A DNA stretch of 64,000 bases from Bacteroidaceae bacterium (GTDB lineage: Bacteria > Bacteroidota > Bacteroidia > Bacteroidales > Bacteroidaceae): positions 38,942-102,941 of the forward strand of contig JAKSIQ010000002.1 of NCBI GenBank assembly GCA_024398755.1, in the 5' to 3' direction. The stretch's first letter is position 1; the number at the start of each line of letters is the position of its first letter. Below the pieces are notes generated by a model. It ran no database searches. It worked only from the letters and a program-made list of their open reading frames with translations, and was not told the DNA's origin. Below, in pieces: positions 6,441 through 18,720 of this stretch. Position numbers and translations under genes: made by a program.

Positions 6441-9400
6441 ATGTCTTCAAATACTGATAATCAGAGAATTAATTTCGCTTCTGTCAGGAACCCGATGCCG
6501 TGTCCTGACTTTCTGGAGATACAGCTCAAGTCCTTCAAGGACTTTCTGCAGCTGGACACTCCACCGGAGAAACGCAAAAAGGAAGGCCTCTACAAGGTCT
6601 TCTCAGAGAATTTTCCAATAGCCGACACCCGTAACAACTTTGTCCTGGAATTCCTGGACTATTATATCGACCCGCCACGCTACTCAATTGAGGAGTGCCT
6701 GGAACTTGGTCAGACCTATAGCGTACCTTTGAAGGCAAAACTGAAGCTTTACTGCACCGATCCTGATCATGAGGATTTCGATACAGTAATTCAGGATGTC
6801 TATCTGGGCCCCATCCCTTACATGACGGAGCAGGGTACTTTTGTAATCAACGGTGCCGAGCGAGTTGTAGTATCACAGCTTCACCGTTCACCCGGCGTAT
6901 TCTTCGGACAGAGCATCCACTCTAACGGAACACCGCTTTATTCGGCACGTATCATCCCGTTCAAGGGATCATGGATTGAATTTGCCACTGACATCAACAA
7001 TGTCATGTATGCATATATCGACCGTAAGAAGAAACTTCCGGTTACAACCCTTTTGCGTGCCATCGGTTTCGAAACCGATAAGGACATTGTGGACATATTC
7101 GGACTTGCAGAAGAAATTGAGGTCAATGAGGCTAACCTTAAGAAGTGCATAGGCCGCAAGCTTGCAGCACGCGTTCTTAGAACAAGAATTGAAGACTTCG
7201 TTGATTCCGATACCGGTGAAGTCGTTTCAATTGAACGCCACGAGGTAGTAGTTGACCGTGAGGCCGAACTTACAGAAGACAATATTTCAGATATTCTTGA
7301 ATCAGGTCTGCAGAAGATTCTTCTCCATAAGGAAGTAGAGGGACAGTCAGACTATTCAATTATCTTCAACACTCTCCAGAAGGACCCGTGCAACTCGGAA
7401 AAGGAAGCTGTGCTGTACATTTACCGTCAGCTGCGTAATGCCGATCCTGCTGATGATTCAAGCGCACGCGAGGTCATCAACAATCTGTTCTTCAGCGAGA
7501 AGCGTTATGATCTTGGTGAGGTTGGACGTTATCGTCTGAACCGCAAGCTCGGTCTTACCACCGATATGAGCATTGGCGTGCTTACCAAGGAGGATATCAT
7601 TGAGATTATCAAGTACCTTATAGAACTGGTCAACTCACATGCTGTGGTCGATGATATTGACCATCTGTCAAACCGCCGCGTACGCACCGTAGGCGAACAG
7701 TTGTCAAACCAGTTTGCAATTGGTCTGGCCCGTATGGCACGCACCATCCGCGAGCGCATGAACGTTCGTGACAACGAGGTGTTCACACCTACAGACCTTA
7801 TCAATGCAAAGACTGTCAGTGCTGTCATCAATTCGTTCTTCGGAACCAATGCACTGTCACAGTTCATGGACCAGACCAATCCTCTGGCCGAAATCACACA
7901 CAAGCGCCGTATGAGTGCCCTCGGCCCTGGCGGTCTGTCACGCGATCGTGCCGGATTCGAGGTTCGAGACGTTCACTACACACATTACGGCCGTCTGTGT
8001 CCTATTGAAACTCCTGAAGGACCTAACATCGGTCTTATTTCGTCACTCTGTCTGTATGCCAAGATAAATGACCTTGGTTTCATTGAGACTCCTTATAGAA
8101 AGGTGGCAGACAGTCACGTTGACCTTGACAACAGTCATGTGGTATACCTGACTGCCGAAGAGGAAGAGAACAAGGTGATAGGACAGGGTAACGCTCCATA
8201 TGACGAGAACGGAAAGTTCATACGCACACGTGTCAAGTCACGTCGTGACGCTGATTTCCCAGTCGTAGCTCCTGAGGAGGTTGAACTTATGGACGTATCG
8301 CCACAGCAGATTGCTTCAATTGCTGCCGCACTGATTCCTTTCCTTGAGCACGATGATGCCAACCGCGCTCTGATGGGATCGAACATGATGCGTCAGGCTG
8401 TTCCTTTGATGCGTACCGAAGCTCCTATTGTAGGTACAGGTATCGAGAAGCAGCTGGCTGAAGATTCACGCACCCAGATTACCGCCGAAGGTGACGGTGA
8501 GGTGACATACGTTGATGCTGCTGTCATCCGTATCAAATATGACCGTACGGAAGATGAGGAATTTGTAAGCTTCGAGCCTGCTGAAAAGGAATACAAGCTG
8601 CCAAAGTTCCGTCGTACCAACCAGAACATGACAGTTGACCTTCGCCCTATCTGCGAGAAGGGTCAGCGTGTCAAGGCCGGCGATATTCTTACTGAAGGCT
8701 ATTCGACCCAGAACGGCGAACTTGCACTCGGAAAGAACCTGCTTGTCGCATACATGCCTTGGAAGGGTTACAACTATGAGGATGCCATTGTTCTGAACGA
8801 GCGCGTAGTTCGTGAGGATATTCTCACATCAGTCCACGTTGAAGAGTTCGCTCTTGAAGTGCGTGAGACCAAGCGCGGTATGGAGGAACTGACAAACGAT
8901 ATTCCGAATGTCAGCGAAGACGCTACAAAGGATCTGGACGAGAACGGTATCGTACGCATCGGCGCATATATCCAGCCGGGTGACATACTGATCGGTAAGA
9001 TCACTCCTAAGGGTGAAAGCGATCCTTCACCTGAAGAGAAGCTGCTGCGTGCCATATTCGGTGACAAGGCCGGCGATGTAAAGGATGCTTCACTCAAGGC
9101 TTCACCTTCACTGAAGGGTGTTGTCATTGACAAGAAGCTGTTCTCACGTGCCATAAAGACCCGTTCTTCAAAGATGGCTGACAAGGCAAGACTGCCTTTG
9201 ATTGATGCTGAATTTGAAGATAAGGTGGCTCAGCTGAAGGGCGTTCTTGTAAAGAAACTCATGACTCTGACTGAGAAGAAGACTTCACAGGGTGTGTTTG
9301 ACCTGTTCGGCAGTGAAGTGATTGCCAAGGGACAGCGTTTCACAAAGGCTCTGCTTGAGCAGATTGATTATTCGTCAATCCAGTCTGATTCATGGACAAA

Positions 9401-10253
9401 TGATGACCGTATCAACGGCATGATTTCAAAACTGATTGTGAACTTCATACGCAAGTACAAGGAGTATGACGCCGAAAACAAGCGTAAGAAGTATGCTATT
9501 ACAATAGGTGATGAACTGCCGAACGGCATTATCCAGATGGCCAAGGTTTACGTTGCAAAGAAGCGTAAGATCGGTGTCGGTGACAAGATGGCCGGACGTC
9601 ATGGTAACAAGGGTATCGTTTCACGCGTTGTAAAGCAGGAAGATATGCCGTTCCTGGCAGATGGTACTCCGGTTGATATAGTTCTGAACCCGCTGGGTGT
9701 GCCTTCACGTATGAACATCGGTCAGATATTCGAAACCGTTCTCGGACATGCCGGTCGTGAACTTGGTGTCAAGTTCGCCACTCCTATCTTTGACGGTGCC
9801 ACTATGGATAATCTGTCAGAATGGACTGCCAAGGCAGGTCTGCCACAGTTCGGTAAGACACAGCTTTATGATGGCGGTACAGGTGAACCGTTTGACCAGT
9901 GCGCTACAGTCGGTGTGACCTACATGCTGAAGTTGGGCCACATGGTTGAAGACAAGATGCATGCCCGTTCAATAGGACCGTACTCTCTCATCACCCAGCA
10001 GCCGCTTGGCGGTAAGGCCCAGTTCGGTGGCCAGCGTTTCGGTGAAATGGAAGTCTGGGCTATTGAGGCATTCGGTGCTTCACATGTTCTGCAGGAAATC
10101 CTGACTATAAAGAGTGATGATGTTACAGGCCGTTCAAAGGCTTATGAGGCTATTGTAAAAGGTGATCCGATGCCAACACCTGGCATCCCCGAATCGCTCA
10201 ACGTGCTGTTGCACGAACTGCGCGGTCTGGGCTTGAGTATCAATCTTGAATAA
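6441..10253 (+). CDS. rpoB: RNA polymerase beta subunit
   Basis: Beta subunit of RNA polymerase, 1270 aa, a usual length for Bacteroidetes. The rifampicin region reads [20 protein letters not shown] followed by ALGPGG, with the residues equivalent to E. coli D516, H526 and S531 unchanged, so the sequence looks rifampicin-sensitive. Downstream conserved blocks such as [16 protein letters not shown] and [14 protein letters not shown] are intact. It follows the rplL-rpoB hairpin and runs into rpoC after 22 bases. Confidence 0.99.
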   Translation: MSSNTDNQRINFASVRNPMPCPDFLEIQLKSFKDFLQLDTPPEKRKKEGLYKVFSENFPIADTRNNFVLEFLDYYIDPPRYSIEECLELGQTYSVPLKAKLKLYCTDPDHEDFDTVIQDVYLGPIPYMTEQGTFVINGAERVVVSQLHRSPGVFFGQSIHSNGTPLYSARIIPFKGSWIEFATDINNVMYAYIDRKKKLPVTTLLRAIGFETDKDIVDIFGLAEEIEVNEANLKKCIGRKLAARVLRTRIEDFVDSDTGEVVSIERHEVVVDREAELTEDNISDILESGLQKILLHKEVEGQSDYSIIFNTLQKDPCNSEKEAVLYIYRQLRNADPADDSSAREVINNLFFSEKRYDLGEVGRYRLNRKLGLTTDMSIGVLTKEDIIEIIKYLIELVNSHAVVDDIDHLSNRRVRTVGEQLSNQFAIGLARMARTIRERMNVRDNEVFTPTDLINAKTVSAVINSFFGTNALSQFMDQTNPLAEITHKRRMSALGPGGLSRDRAGFEVRDVHYTHYGRLCPIETPEGPNIGLISSLCLYAKINDLGFIETPYRKVADSHVDLDNSHVVYLTAEEEENKVIGQGNAPYDENGKFIRTRVKSRRDADFPVVAPEEVELMDVSPQQIASIAAALIPFLEHDDANRALMGSNMMRQAVPLMRTEAPIVGTGIEKQLAEDSRTQITAEGDGEVTYVDAAVIRIKYDRTEDEEFVSFEPAEKEYKLPKFRRTNQNMTVDLRPICEKGQRVKAGDILTEGYSTQNGELALGKNLLVAYMPWKGYNYEDAIVLNERVVREDILTSVHVEEFALEVRETKRGMEELTNDIPNVSEDATKDLDENGIVRIGAYIQPGDILIGKITPKGESDPSPEEKLLRAIFGDKAGDVKDASLKASPSLKGVVIDKKLFSRAIKTRSSKMADKARLPLIDAEFEDKVAQLKGVLVKKLMTLTEKKTSQGVFDLFGSEVIAKGQRFTKALLEQIDYSSIQSDSWTNDDRINGMISKLIVNFIRKYKEYDAENKRKKYAITIGDELPNGIIQMAKVYVAKKRKIGVGDKMAGRHGNKGIVSRVVKQEDMPFLADGTPVDIVLNPLGVPSRMNIGQIFETVLGHAGRELGVKFATPIFDGATMDNLSEWTAKAGLPQFGKTQLYDGGTGEPFDQCATVGVTYMLKLGHMVEDKMHARSIGPYSLITQQPLGGKAQFGGQRFGEMEVWAIEAFGASHVLQEILTIKSDDVTGRSKAYEAIVKGDPMPTPGIPESLNVLLHELRGLGLSINLE

Positions 10254-10275
10254 TAACCGTAAAATACATTAAGCT

Positions 10276-13200
10276 ATGCCGTTCAAAAAAGATACAAAAA
10301 TAAAGACCAATTTCTCGAAGATCACCATCAGTCTGGCTTCGCCTGAAGAGATTCTGACGAATTCAAACGGTGAGGTTCTGAAACCCGAGACAATCAACTA
10401 CCGTACCTACAAGCCCGAACGTGACGGCTTGTTCTGCGAACGCATTTTCGGTCCTGTCAAGGATTACGAGTGCCATTGCGGAAAGTACAAGAGAATCCGC
10501 TATAAAGGCATTGTCTGCGAGCGTTGCGGTGTTGAGGTTACTGAAAAGAAGGTACGTCGTGAGCGTATGGGCCATATTCAGCTTGTGGTTCCGGTTGCTC
10601 ACATCTGGTACTTCCGCTCACTGCCAAACAAGATAGGTTATCTGCTGGGTATTCCTACCAAGCAGCTTGACTCTATAATCTATTACGAGCGTTACATTGT
10701 CATCAATCCTGGTGTATGGGCTTCTGAGAGCACTCTGGGAAGCAACAAGATGGATCTTCTTTCAGAAGAGGAATATCTTGAAATCCTGGACAAGCTGCCT
10801 AAGGAGAACCAGATGCTTGATGACAACGATCCCGACAAGTTCGTTGCGAAGATGGGTGCCGAGGCCATTTATGATCTGCTCTGCGGTCTTGACCTTGACA
10901 AGCTGTCATACGAGCTGCGCGCCCGTGCAAGCCAGGAGAATCCTTCAGTCCAGCGTAAGACCGAGGCTCTGAAGCGTCTGCAGGTTGTGGAATCTTTCCG
11001 CGCCTCACGTGAACTGAACCGTCCGGAATGGATGATAATGAAGGTTATTCCTGTGACTCCTCCGGAACTGCGTCCGCTTGTTCCGCTGGATGGCGGCCGT
11101 TTCGCAACATCAGATCTCAATGATTTGTACCGTCGCGTAATCATACGTAACAACCGTCTGAAGAGACTTATTGAAATCAAGGCACCTGAGGTTATTCTGC
11201 GTAATGAAAAGCGTATGCTTCAGGAGGCTGTCGATTCTCTGTTCGACAACAGCCGTAAGGCAAGCGCCGTCAAGAGTGAGGCCAACCGTCCGCTCAAGTC
11301 ACTGTCTGACTCTCTCAAGGGTAAGCAGGGACGCTTCCGTCAGAACCTTCTGGGTAAGCGTGTTGACTACTCAGCACGTTCGGTTATCGTTGTAGGTCCT
11401 GAACTGAAGATGGGTGAGTGCGGTATTCCTAAGCTCATGGCTGCCGAACTGTACAAGCCGTTCATCATCCGCAAGCTCATTGAGCGCGGTATCGTAAAGA
11501 CAGTCAAGTCAGCAAAGAAGATAGTTGACCGCAAGGATCCTATTGTATGGGATATTCTGGAATATGTGATGAAGGGACATCCTGTTCTGCTGAACCGTGC
11601 TCCTACACTGCACCGTCTGGGTATCCAGGCATTCCAGCCCAAGATGATTGAGGGTAAGGCAATCCAGCTGCACCCGCTGGCATGTACCGCTTTCAACGCC
11701 GACTTTGACGGTGACCAGATGGCTGTGCACTTGCCTCTGAGCAATGAGGCCGTTCTTGAGGCCCAGATGCTTATGCTGCAGTCACACAACATTCTGAATC
11801 CGGCTAACGGTGCACCTATCACAGTGCCTGCACAGGATATGGTTCTTGGTCTGTACTACATTACCAAGCTGCGCCGTTCGGTAAAGGATAAGGACGGCAA
11901 CTTCATTGAAAAGGTGAAGGGCGAGGGTCTGACATTCTACGGACCGGAAGAGGCCATGATTGCCTACAACGAGGGTAAGGTTGACATCCATGCTGTCGTA
12001 AACGTTCTGGTCAAGGACGTTGACGAGAACGGCAACTACATCAACCACATTGTTGAGACTTCGGTGGGCCGTATCATTGTGAACGAAATTGTTCCTGATG
12101 AGGTCGGTTACATCAACTACATCATATCAAAGAAGACTCTTAGAGACCTGATATCGGACGTTATCAAGAAGGTGGGTGTTGCACGCGCCTGCGAATTCCT
12201 GGACGGTATCAAGAACCTGGGTTACAAGATGGCCTTCAAGGGCGGTCTGTCATTCAACCTGAATGATATCATCATCCCGAAGGAGAAGGAGGAACTTGTA
12301 CGCAAGGGTAATGAAGAGGTCGAGGGTATTCTGGCTGAGTATAATATGGGTCTTATTACCGATAACGAACGTTACAACAAGGTTATCGATGTATGGACTC
12401 ATGTCAACGAAGACCTTTCAAAGGTTCTGATGAAGACCATTTCTTCCGATGACCAGGGCTTCAACTCGGTTTACATGATGCTTGATTCAGGTGCCCGTGG
12501 TAGTAAGGAACAGATTCGTCAGCTGTCCGGTATGCGTGGTCTGATGGCCAAACCGCAGAAGGCAGGTGCCGAGGGCGCTCAGATTATTGAGAATCCTATT
12601 CTTTCGAACTTCAAGGAGGGTCTGTCAGTGCTTGAGTACTTCATTTCAACTCACGGTGCCCGTAAGGGTCTGGCCGATACCGCTCTGAAGACTGCCGATG
12701 CCGGTTATCTGACACGTCGTCTGGTTGACGTATCACACGATGTGATCATTACCGAAGAGGACTGCGGTACTCTGCGCGGTCTGGTATGCACGGCTCTGAA
12801 GGAGAACGAAGAGGTTGTCGCTTCACTGTATGAACGTATTCTGGGCCGTGTATCGGTTCACGATGTGATTCATCCTACCACAGGCGAACTGCTGGTTGCC
12901 GACGGTGAAATGATTACCGAAGAGATAGCAAAGAAGATTGACGAGTCACCTATTGAAAGCGTTGAGATACGTTCAGTGCTGACTTGCGAAAGCAAGCATG
13001 GCGTATGCGCCAAGTGCTACGGCCGCAACCTGGCTACAAGCCGTCTGGTTGAGAAGGGCGAGGCAGTCGGTGTCATTGCAGCACAGTCAATCGGTGAGCC
13101 TGGTACCCAGCTGACACTGCGTACATTCCACGCCGGTGGTACCGCATCGAATATTGCAGCCAACTCACGTCTGACAGCCAAGTATGACTGCCGCGTTGAA

Positions 13201-14607
13201 TTTGAGGAACTGCGTACTGTCGATGCTGTCAAGGCTGACGGAACAAAGGTTCAGGTTGTTGTAGGTCGTCTGGGTGAAGCCAAGTTCATTGATGAGAACA
13301 CCGGCATTGCTCTTTCTAACCACAACCTGCCATACGGCTCGAATCTGTATATAAAGAACGGTGATGTTGTCAAGAAGGGTGACCTGATTGCTGACTGGGA
13401 TCCGTTCAACGCTCTGATCATTACCGAAGTTGCAGGTAAGGTCCGTCTTACTGACGTTGTCCTGAATGTGACTTACAAGGTTGAATCCGATGAGTCAACC
13501 GGTCTTGAGGAGATTATCATTACTGAAACCAAGGATAGAACCAAAATTCCAAGTGCCGACATCATTGGCGCAAATGGCGAGGTTCTGCGTTCATACAACC
13601 TGCCTGTAGGCGGTCACGTTGTCATCAAGGACGGTCAGGAACTGGCTGCCGGTGACATTCTGGTCAAGATTCCGCGTGTTCAGGGTAAGGCTGGTGATAT
13701 TACCGGTGGTCTGCCTCGTGTCACTGAGCTGTTCGAGGCCCGTAACCCGTCGAACCCGGCAGTGGTTGCAGAAATTGACGGTACTGTCCACATGGGCAAG
13801 ATCAAGCGTGGTAACCGTGAAATCTCGGTTGTTTCACGTACCGATGACGAGCGCAAGTATCTGGTTGCTCTGTCAAAGCAGATTCTGGTTCAGGAAGGTG
13901 ACTTTGTACGTGCCGGTACTCCTCTGTCAGACGGTGCTATCACTCCTACTGACATTCTGAACATCAAGGGCCCGACAGCCGTTCAGGAATACATTGTCAA
14001 TGAGGTTCAGGACGTTTACCGTCTGCAGGGTGTGAAGATTAACGACAAGCACTTTGAGATTATTGTCCGTCAGATGATGCGTAAGGTTGAAATTGACGAA
14101 CCGGGCGATACCCGTTTCCTGGCACAGCAGATTGTTGACAAGCTGGAATTCATGGAGGAGAACGACCGTATCTGGGGTAAGTTCGTGGTTACCGATCCGG
14201 GTGACAGCGAAAACCTGAGCGCCGGTCAGATGGTTACCGCACGCAAGCTCCGTGACGAGAACTCACAGCTCAAGCGCAAGGACCTGAAGCTTGTACAGGC
14301 CACAGAGGCCCGTCCTGCTACATCAACTCAGATTCTGCAGGGTATTACTCGTGCCGCTCTGGCTACCCAGAGTTTCATGTCGGCTGCATCATTCCAGGAA
14401 ACCACCAAGGTTCTGAACGAGGCTGCCATCAACGGAAAGAGCGATTATCTGCTCGGTATGAAGGAGAACGTAATCTGCGGTCACCTGATTCCGGCCGGTA
14501 CCGGTCTGCGCGAATTCGAGAAACTTGTGGTCTATGAAAAGGAAGACTATGAACGTCTTCAGGCCAGCCGCATGGCAGGTATGCCTGTCATTGAGGACAA
14601 GGAGTGA
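10276..14607 (+). CDS. rpoC: RNA polymerase beta' subunit
   Basis: Beta' subunit of RNA polymerase, 1443 aa. The N-terminal zinc ribbon ([20 protein letters not shown]) is followed by the catalytic [12 protein letters not shown] magnesium loop, the bridge/trigger region and a second zinc site near [13 protein letters not shown]. Trigger-loop region [16 protein letters not shown] is intact. The gene ends just before a strong bidirectional terminator, closing the secE-rpoC block. Confidence 0.99.
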   Translation: MPFKKDTKIKTNFSKITISLASPEEILTNSNGEVLKPETINYRTYKPERDGLFCERIFGPVKDYECHCGKYKRIRYKGIVCERCGVEVTEKKVRRERMGHIQLVVPVAHIWYFRSLPNKIGYLLGIPTKQLDSIIYYERYIVINPGVWASESTLGSNKMDLLSEEEYLEILDKLPKENQMLDDNDPDKFVAKMGAEAIYDLLCGLDLDKLSYELRARASQENPSVQRKTEALKRLQVVESFRASRELNRPEWMIMKVIPVTPPELRPLVPLDGGRFATSDLNDLYRRVIIRNNRLKRLIEIKAPEVILRNEKRMLQEAVDSLFDNSRKASAVKSEANRPLKSLSDSLKGKQGRFRQNLLGKRVDYSARSVIVVGPELKMGECGIPKLMAAELYKPFIIRKLIERGIVKTVKSAKKIVDRKDPIVWDILEYVMKGHPVLLNRAPTLHRLGIQAFQPKMIEGKAIQLHPLACTAFNADFDGDQMAVHLPLSNEAVLEAQMLMLQSHNILNPANGAPITVPAQDMVLGLYYITKLRRSVKDKDGNFIEKVKGEGLTFYGPEEAMIAYNEGKVDIHAVVNVLVKDVDENGNYINHIVETSVGRIIVNEIVPDEVGYINYIISKKTLRDLISDVIKKVGVARACEFLDGIKNLGYKMAFKGGLSFNLNDIIIPKEKEELVRKGNEEVEGILAEYNMGLITDNERYNKVIDVWTHVNEDLSKVLMKTISSDDQGFNSVYMMLDSGARGSKEQIRQLSGMRGLMAKPQKAGAEGAQIIENPILSNFKEGLSVLEYFISTHGARKGLADTALKTADAGYLTRRLVDVSHDVIITEEDCGTLRGLVCTALKENEEVVASLYERILGRVSVHDVIHPTTGELLVADGEMITEEIAKKIDESPIESVEIRSVLTCESKHGVCAKCYGRNLATSRLVEKGEAVGVIAAQSIGEPGTQLTLRTFHAGGTASNIAANSRLTAKYDCRVEFEELRTVDAVKADGTKVQVVVGRLGEAKFIDENTGIALSNHNLPYGSNLYIKNGDVVKKGDLIADWDPFNALIITEVAGKVRLTDVVLNVTYKVESDESTGLEEIIITETKDRTKIPSADIIGANGEVLRSYNLPVGGHVVIKDGQELAAGDILVKIPRVQGKAGDITGGLPRVTELFEARNPSNPAVVAEIDGTVHMGKIKRGNREISVVSRTDDERKYLVALSKQILVQEGDFVRAGTPLSDGAITPTDILNIKGPTAVQEYIVNEVQDVYRLQGVKINDKHFEIIVRQMMRKVEIDEPGDTRFLAQQIVDKLEFMEENDRIWGKFVVTDPGDSENLSAGQMVTARKLRDENSQLKRKDLKLVQATEARPATSTQILQGITRAALATQSFMSAASFQETTKVLNEAAINGKSDYLLGMKENVICGHLIPAGTGLREFEKLVVYEKEDYERLQASRMAGMPVIEDKE

Positions 14608-14630
14608 AATTGATTAGACTTGATAATAGA

Positions 14631-14662
14631 GAAGGGGTGTCGGTATAAACCGGCGCCCCTTC
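14631..14662. terminator. Bidirectional terminator after rpoC and dgt
   Basis: A 14-bp stem with two G-T pairs: 14631-14644 (GAAGGGGTGTCGGT) and 14649-14662 (ACCGGCGCCCCTTC) around an ATAA loop. It sits between the converging rpoC and dgt genes and can serve both. Neither side has a long T-run. Confidence 0.8.
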
Positions 14663-14684
14663 CCATTTATTGGGAGTCTGACAA

Positions 14685-16022
14685 TCAGATGGACGGCAGC
14701 GAGTTGCCGAGAATATGCCGGTACAGATCAAGGGCGAAGACGTCTGTCATTCCCGATATGTAGTCCAGTACAGCCATAACCCGGACGTACGGCGATGGAT
14801 CTGAGATCTCGTACTGGCTTGAAACCCGGCTCATGAGAAGTTTGGAGTATTCCTTCTCGGGGTGAAGCACGGCATCAACGTTGAGATCGAGCAGGGTGCT
14901 GATGATACGGAAACCGGCCAGTTCCACATCGTTCACATATTTGGAGTGATAGATTCTCTGTACTGACATTGAGTACAGCTCATGGTAGGCGTTGCTGAGC
15001 GGTTCGCTGATGTGATCAATAAGGCCGCCCTGGAATGTTCCCTGCATTATGTCCTTTTCTGCGTCAATGAATGCGCATGTGCATTCGTCTATCAGACGTC
15101 CTATGACTTTGGAACGCAGGTATGCAATCTGTTCGTTGGCATCGTTCACCTCAAGGAAGATGGTTTCGGCACGGGCTTTGCCTTCATCGGTCAGGAATTC
15201 CATGAGGAAATGCTTGGTTTCCTGTGTGGAGAGAAGTTTCAGCTTGTGGGCGTCTTCCATGTCCATGATCAGGTAGCAGATGTCATCGGCTGCTTCGACA
15301 AGGTATACCAGAGGGTGGCGTGAGTAACGTAGAGGCTGTCCCGGAGCATTGAGGCGTATCATGCCAAGTTCATCGGCCACGGTCTGGAAGGCCATGGCAT
15401 CGGACTCGAAGAAACCGAATTTGTGATGGCCTTCGGCGTAGATTGATGAATACGGGTATTTGGCTACTGTAGCCAGAGTGGAGTAGGTCATGGCAAAACC
15501 TCCGTCACGGCGGCCTTTGAACTTGTGGGTCAGAAGGCGGAACGCATTGGCATTGCCTTCAAAGTTGATGACGTCGGTCCACCATGCAGGATTTTCTTTG
15601 AGAAGGTCCTTGACGTATTGTCCCTTGCCTTCGGTGAAGAAGGCCGATATGGCTTTTTCGCCGGAATGGCCGAATGGCGGATTGCCCATGTCATGAGCAA
15701 GGCATGCGGCCGATACTATGTTGCCTATCTCACTCAGAAGAGTGTCTTTGAGTTCCGGGTGTATGTTTGAAAGGTGGCGGGCAACGTTGTTTCCGAGTGA
15801 ACGCCCCACGCAGGCGACTTCAAGACTGTGTGTCAGACGGTTGTGCACGAAAATGCTTCCAGGAAGAGGAAATACCTGGGTTTTGTTCTGCAGACGTCTG
15901 AAGGGTGCCGAAAATATAAGACGGTCATAGTCACGAAGAAATACCGAGCGGTCATCGTGACTGGTGTAAAACGGCCCTTCCATGCCGAATCTTTTACCTG
16001 ACAGTAGTTTTTCCCATTCCAT
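14685..16022 (-). CDS. dgt: Deoxyguanosinetriphosphate triphosphohydrolase
   Basis: An HD-domain dNTP triphosphohydrolase (dGTP to deoxyguanosine plus tripolyphosphate), 445 aa, close in length to E. coli Dgt. The HD core is seen as RLTHSLEVA (first His) and AHDMGNPPFGHSGE (the HD pair). The start at 16022 (MEWEKLL) is preferred over an in-frame ATG at 16052, because the predicted promoter -7 element covers 16050-16057 and would put the upstream codon outside the transcript. It is divergent from dut, so two enzymes of nucleotide pool hygiene share an intergenic region. Confidence 0.92.
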   Translation of the reverse strand: MEWEKLLSGKRFGMEGPFYTSHDDRSVFLRDYDRLIFSAPFRRLQNKTQVFPLPGSIFVHNRLTHSLEVACVGRSLGNNVARHLSNIHPELKDTLLSEIGNIVSAACLAHDMGNPPFGHSGEKAISAFFTEGKGQYVKDLLKENPAWWTDVINFEGNANAFRLLTHKFKGRRDGGFAMTYSTLATVAKYPYSSIYAEGHHKFGFFESDAMAFQTVADELGMIRLNAPGQPLRYSRHPLVYLVEAADDICYLIMDMEDAHKLKLLSTQETKHFLMEFLTDEGKARAETIFLEVNDANEQIAYLRSKVIGRLIDECTCAFIDAEKDIMQGTFQGGLIDHISEPLSNAYHELYSMSVQRIYHSKYVNDVELAGFRIISTLLDLNVDAVLHPEKEYSKLLMSRVSSQYEISDPSPYVRVMAVLDYISGMTDVFALDLYRHILGNSLPSI

Positions 16023-16049
16023 AGCTTGTCTGGCTTTTCTTAATGAACC

Positions 16050-16057
16050 CAAAAGTA
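16050..16057 (-). promoter_or_regulatory. dgt promoter -7 element
   Basis: TACTTTTG on the minus strand matches TAnnTTTG; no clear -33 TTG is seen. It helps to fix the dgt start at 16022. Confidence 0.5.
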
Positions 16058-16112
16058 GCCATTTTTTCCATTTTTCTTGCTATTTTCGCGCATAACAAAA
16101 TATGATAACAGT

Positions 16113-16544
16113 ATGAAAATTGAAATAATAAACAGGTCGCATCACGATTTGCCGGCCTATGAGACTGCACAGTCGGCAGGTATGGATCTCAGGGCAAATA
16201 TTGACAGCCCTGTCGTTATCGGACCGCTGCAGCGTGCATTGATTCCCACCGGTCTGAGCATAGCTCTTCCGGCTGGCTATGAGGCTCAGGTCAGACCACG
16301 CAGCGGACTGGCTCTGAAGAAGGGGATTACGGTGCTCAATTCGCCGGGTACGATTGACGCGGACTATCGTGGTGATATTGGCGTGATTCTTGTGAACCTG
16401 TCAGACCAGGATTTCCAGGTGAATGACGGTGACCGTATTGCCCAACTGGTGATTGCCAGATATGAGCAGGCTGAATGGGTGCCGGCAAAAGAACTTTCGG
16501 CTACGGAACGGGGCGAGGGCGGCTTCGGCCATAGTGGTATCTGA
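16113..16544 (+). CDS. dut: Deoxyuridine 5'-triphosphate nucleotidohydrolase (dUTPase)
   Basis: Trimeric dUTPase converting dUTP to dUMP, 143 aa. The five family motifs are present: [16 protein letters not shown], the uracil-binding hairpin [21 protein letters not shown] and the C-terminal arm [10 protein letters not shown]. The ATG at 16113 gives the family N-terminus (MKIEIINRS). It heads a run of genes that continues into the envelope lipoproteins; its stop TGA overlaps a possible upstream start of the next gene. Confidence 0.97.
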   Translation: MKIEIINRSHHDLPAYETAQSAGMDLRANIDSPVVIGPLQRALIPTGLSIALPAGYEAQVRPRSGLALKKGITVLNSPGTIDADYRGDIGVILVNLSDQDFQVNDGDRIAQLVIARYEQAEWVPAKELSATERGEGGFGHSGI

Positions 16545-16570
16545 TGTGCCTGCATAACGGTTTTCCAAAG

Positions 16571-17917
16571 ATGCGCAGATTCTGCATAATCCTGTTCCTG
16601 ATGCCGGTGTTGGTGTCCTGTTCCAGTCTGTCTTCATCAAGGCGGACAGAGGGTGATGCAGCACTTGGGGCGTCGTCCGTGGCTGCGCAGGATTATATCT
16701 TCACAAAGGCTGTTCAGAATATTGCGGAAGACCGTTACGATTCGGCTTTGGATTTGCTTCAGTATGGTCTTGCAGCCGATACTTCAAATGCGGCTGGATG
16801 TTATTATCTGGCGCAACTTTATATGTCGTTCCGCGAAAGGAGCGTTGTCAGGCAGTATATGCCGGTGTGCGACAGTCTGCTGACAAAGGCTGTCAGACTG
16901 GCTCCGGACAATTTCTGGTACAGGCGTCTGTTGGCAATCAATATGTTGAGAATGGGGCGCAGAGAGGAGGCCGTTGTACAATATGAGGAACTGGCGCGCC
17001 GTTTTCCCGGCAACAGTGATATTCTGCTGAATCTGGCCGGTCTGTATGATGAGCTGGGCCAATATGACAAGGAACTGCGTGTACTTACCAGATATGGGCA
17101 GATTGAGGATGTGGCCGACGAACTCCGCATGCAGAGAGTGGCCTGCTATATTGAAATGAATGAGCTTGATTCGGCATATCTGGAAACTGATGAGCCGGAT
17201 CGCATTCTGGAGATTCTGACCGACGGGGTCTCAAGAATGCTTGATATGATTGAAACGGAAATGGACCGCATTAACTGCCGTTCCATGGTTGACATGGTTT
17301 CACGTTTTGCTGATGTGGCACTGAAATATGACAGTAGCCTGTATCAGGCATGGAAGAGCAAGGCTATAACGCAATTGTGGACAGACAAACCGGATATGGC
17401 TGTGAATACCATAAAATCGGGCATAATGATGGTTACAGATTCGTTGTCAAAGTCGAAGCTGTACAGTATGAGCGCTGATTTGTGCTACTCGATGAACAGA
17501 GACAGGGAAATGATATATGCCGATTATGATTCGGCTCTGGTGTTCAATCCGGCCGATGATATGGTGATGAACAATTATGCTTATTTCCTGAGTCTTGACG
17601 GCAGGGATCTGCAACGGGCTTTGGATATGAGTGCCAGGTCAATTGCAAAGGAGCCGTTCAATGCGACGTATCTTGATACTTACGCATGGATTCTTTTCCG
17701 TATGGAGCTGTATGAAGATGCGCGGGATTATCTGGAAAAGGCTTTGCAGTATATGGAAGAACCGGCTGCCGACCTGTATGAACATATGGGCGATGTCCAA
17801 TATATGTGCGGTGATTCTGATGCCGCTCTGGAGTATTGGCACAGGGCAGTTCAGCTGAATTCCGATTCGAAACTGCTGGACAGAAAGATTAGGGAGAAGA
17901 AATATCTTGAGGAATGA
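16571..17917 (+). CDS. TPR-repeat lipoprotein
   Basis: A 448-aa lipoprotein with tetratricopeptide repeats, likely a scaffold on the periplasmic side of the envelope. The signal MRRFCIILFLMPVLVSC has a lipobox (LVSC). TPR-like helical pairs are visible through the protein, for example around DNFWYRRLLAINMLRMGRRE and, near the C-terminus, DSDAALEYWHRAVQLNSDSK. An ATG at 16544 overlaps the dut stop and is an alternative start; 16571 gives the cleaner lipoprotein signal. Its stop overlaps the next start (ATGA), which points to coupled translation with the DUF4292 and EnvC-like genes. The partner is unknown. Confidence 0.85.
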   Translation: MRRFCIILFLMPVLVSCSSLSSSRRTEGDAALGASSVAAQDYIFTKAVQNIAEDRYDSALDLLQYGLAADTSNAAGCYYLAQLYMSFRERSVVRQYMPVCDSLLTKAVRLAPDNFWYRRLLAINMLRMGRREEAVVQYEELARRFPGNSDILLNLAGLYDELGQYDKELRVLTRYGQIEDVADELRMQRVACYIEMNELDSAYLETDEPDRILEILTDGVSRMLDMIETEMDRINCRSMVDMVSRFADVALKYDSSLYQAWKSKAITQLWTDKPDMAVNTIKSGIMMVTDSLSKSKLYSMSADLCYSMNRDREMIYADYDSALVFNPADDMVMNNYAYFLSLDGRDLQRALDMSARSIAKEPFNATYLDTYAWILFRMELYEDARDYLEKALQYMEEPAADLYEHMGDVQYMCGDSDAALEYWHRAVQLNSDSKLLDRKIREKKYLEE

Positions 17918-18720
17918 GAAGGATAACAGCATTCTGTGCCGTATTGTTGGCCGCTTTCGTGCTGGCGGGGTGTTCCACAATGAAAAAGAGCATGCAACCT
18001 GCTGTTGCAGATTCCGGCGCGCAGCTTGTAAAACGTCTGTCTGGTGAGCCGCCTGTAAGTGAACTTACGGCCAGTGTAAGGTATGAGCTGTCGGGCCATT
18101 CGTTAAGCGGCCAGCTGCGTATGCGCCGCGGCCGGTGCATCCAGCTGTCGGCAGGACTGCTGGGGATTGAAGCGTTCAGGGTTGAACTGTTCCCTGATCA
18201 TGTGATGATTATGGACAGGACCGGCAGCCGCTATGTGGAGTGCCATTATGCCGATCTCCCGTTGCGCAACAGCATTGGCTTTGATTATAACATGCTGGAG
18301 GCGGTATTCTGGAACAGACTGTTTTCTCCGGAGTGTCAGACTGAAGATGATATCCTGTCAGCAATGAAAGTCGGGAAACGCATGGCTGACGGCTCGTTGG
18401 AAATTAGAGATGCAGAATGTGACAACGTGTTCCGTACCGATGCCGGCGGCCATCTGGTGGAATTCCGCAAATCGGGACCAGGATGGAATTTCAGTGTGGA
18501 CTACAGCGGTTTTTCAGAGGTGGACGGCGGTTATGAATTTCCTGCTATGATTGGAATAAGCCTGAGTATGCCTGGAATGTCAGAACTGACGGCGGGTATG
18601 AAGCTGTCAGGCCTGTCAGTGCAGCCGGGCACATGGAAGGATGAGACAAGACCGACGCGCAGAATGAAGCCTGTCAGTATGGACGATATTCTGGAACTGC
18701 TTGAATTGATAGGGCTATGA
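17914..18720 (+). CDS. DUF4292 lipoprotein (LolB-like)
   Basis: A 268-aa lipoprotein with signal MRRITAFCAVLLAAFVLAGC. The rest matches the beta-rich DUF4292 pattern known from Bacteroidetes, with tracts such as GHSLSGQLRMRRGRCIQLS, LGIEAFRVELFPDHVMIMDR and FDYNMLEAVFWNRLF. The family has a LolA/LolB-like fold, so handling of lipoproteins or lipids at the outer membrane is plausible but not proven. It overlaps both neighbours by four bases (ATGA), so the TPR, DUF4292 and EnvC-like proteins are made together. Confidence 0.8.
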   Translation: MRRITAFCAVLLAAFVLAGCSTMKKSMQPAVADSGAQLVKRLSGEPPVSELTASVRYELSGHSLSGQLRMRRGRCIQLSAGLLGIEAFRVELFPDHVMIMDRTGSRYVECHYADLPLRNSIGFDYNMLEAVFWNRLFSPECQTEDDILSAMKVGKRMADGSLEIRDAECDNVFRTDAGGHLVEFRKSGPGWNFSVDYSGFSEVDGGYEFPAMIGISLSMPGMSELTAGMKLSGLSVQPGTWKDETRPTRRMKPVSMDDILELLELIGL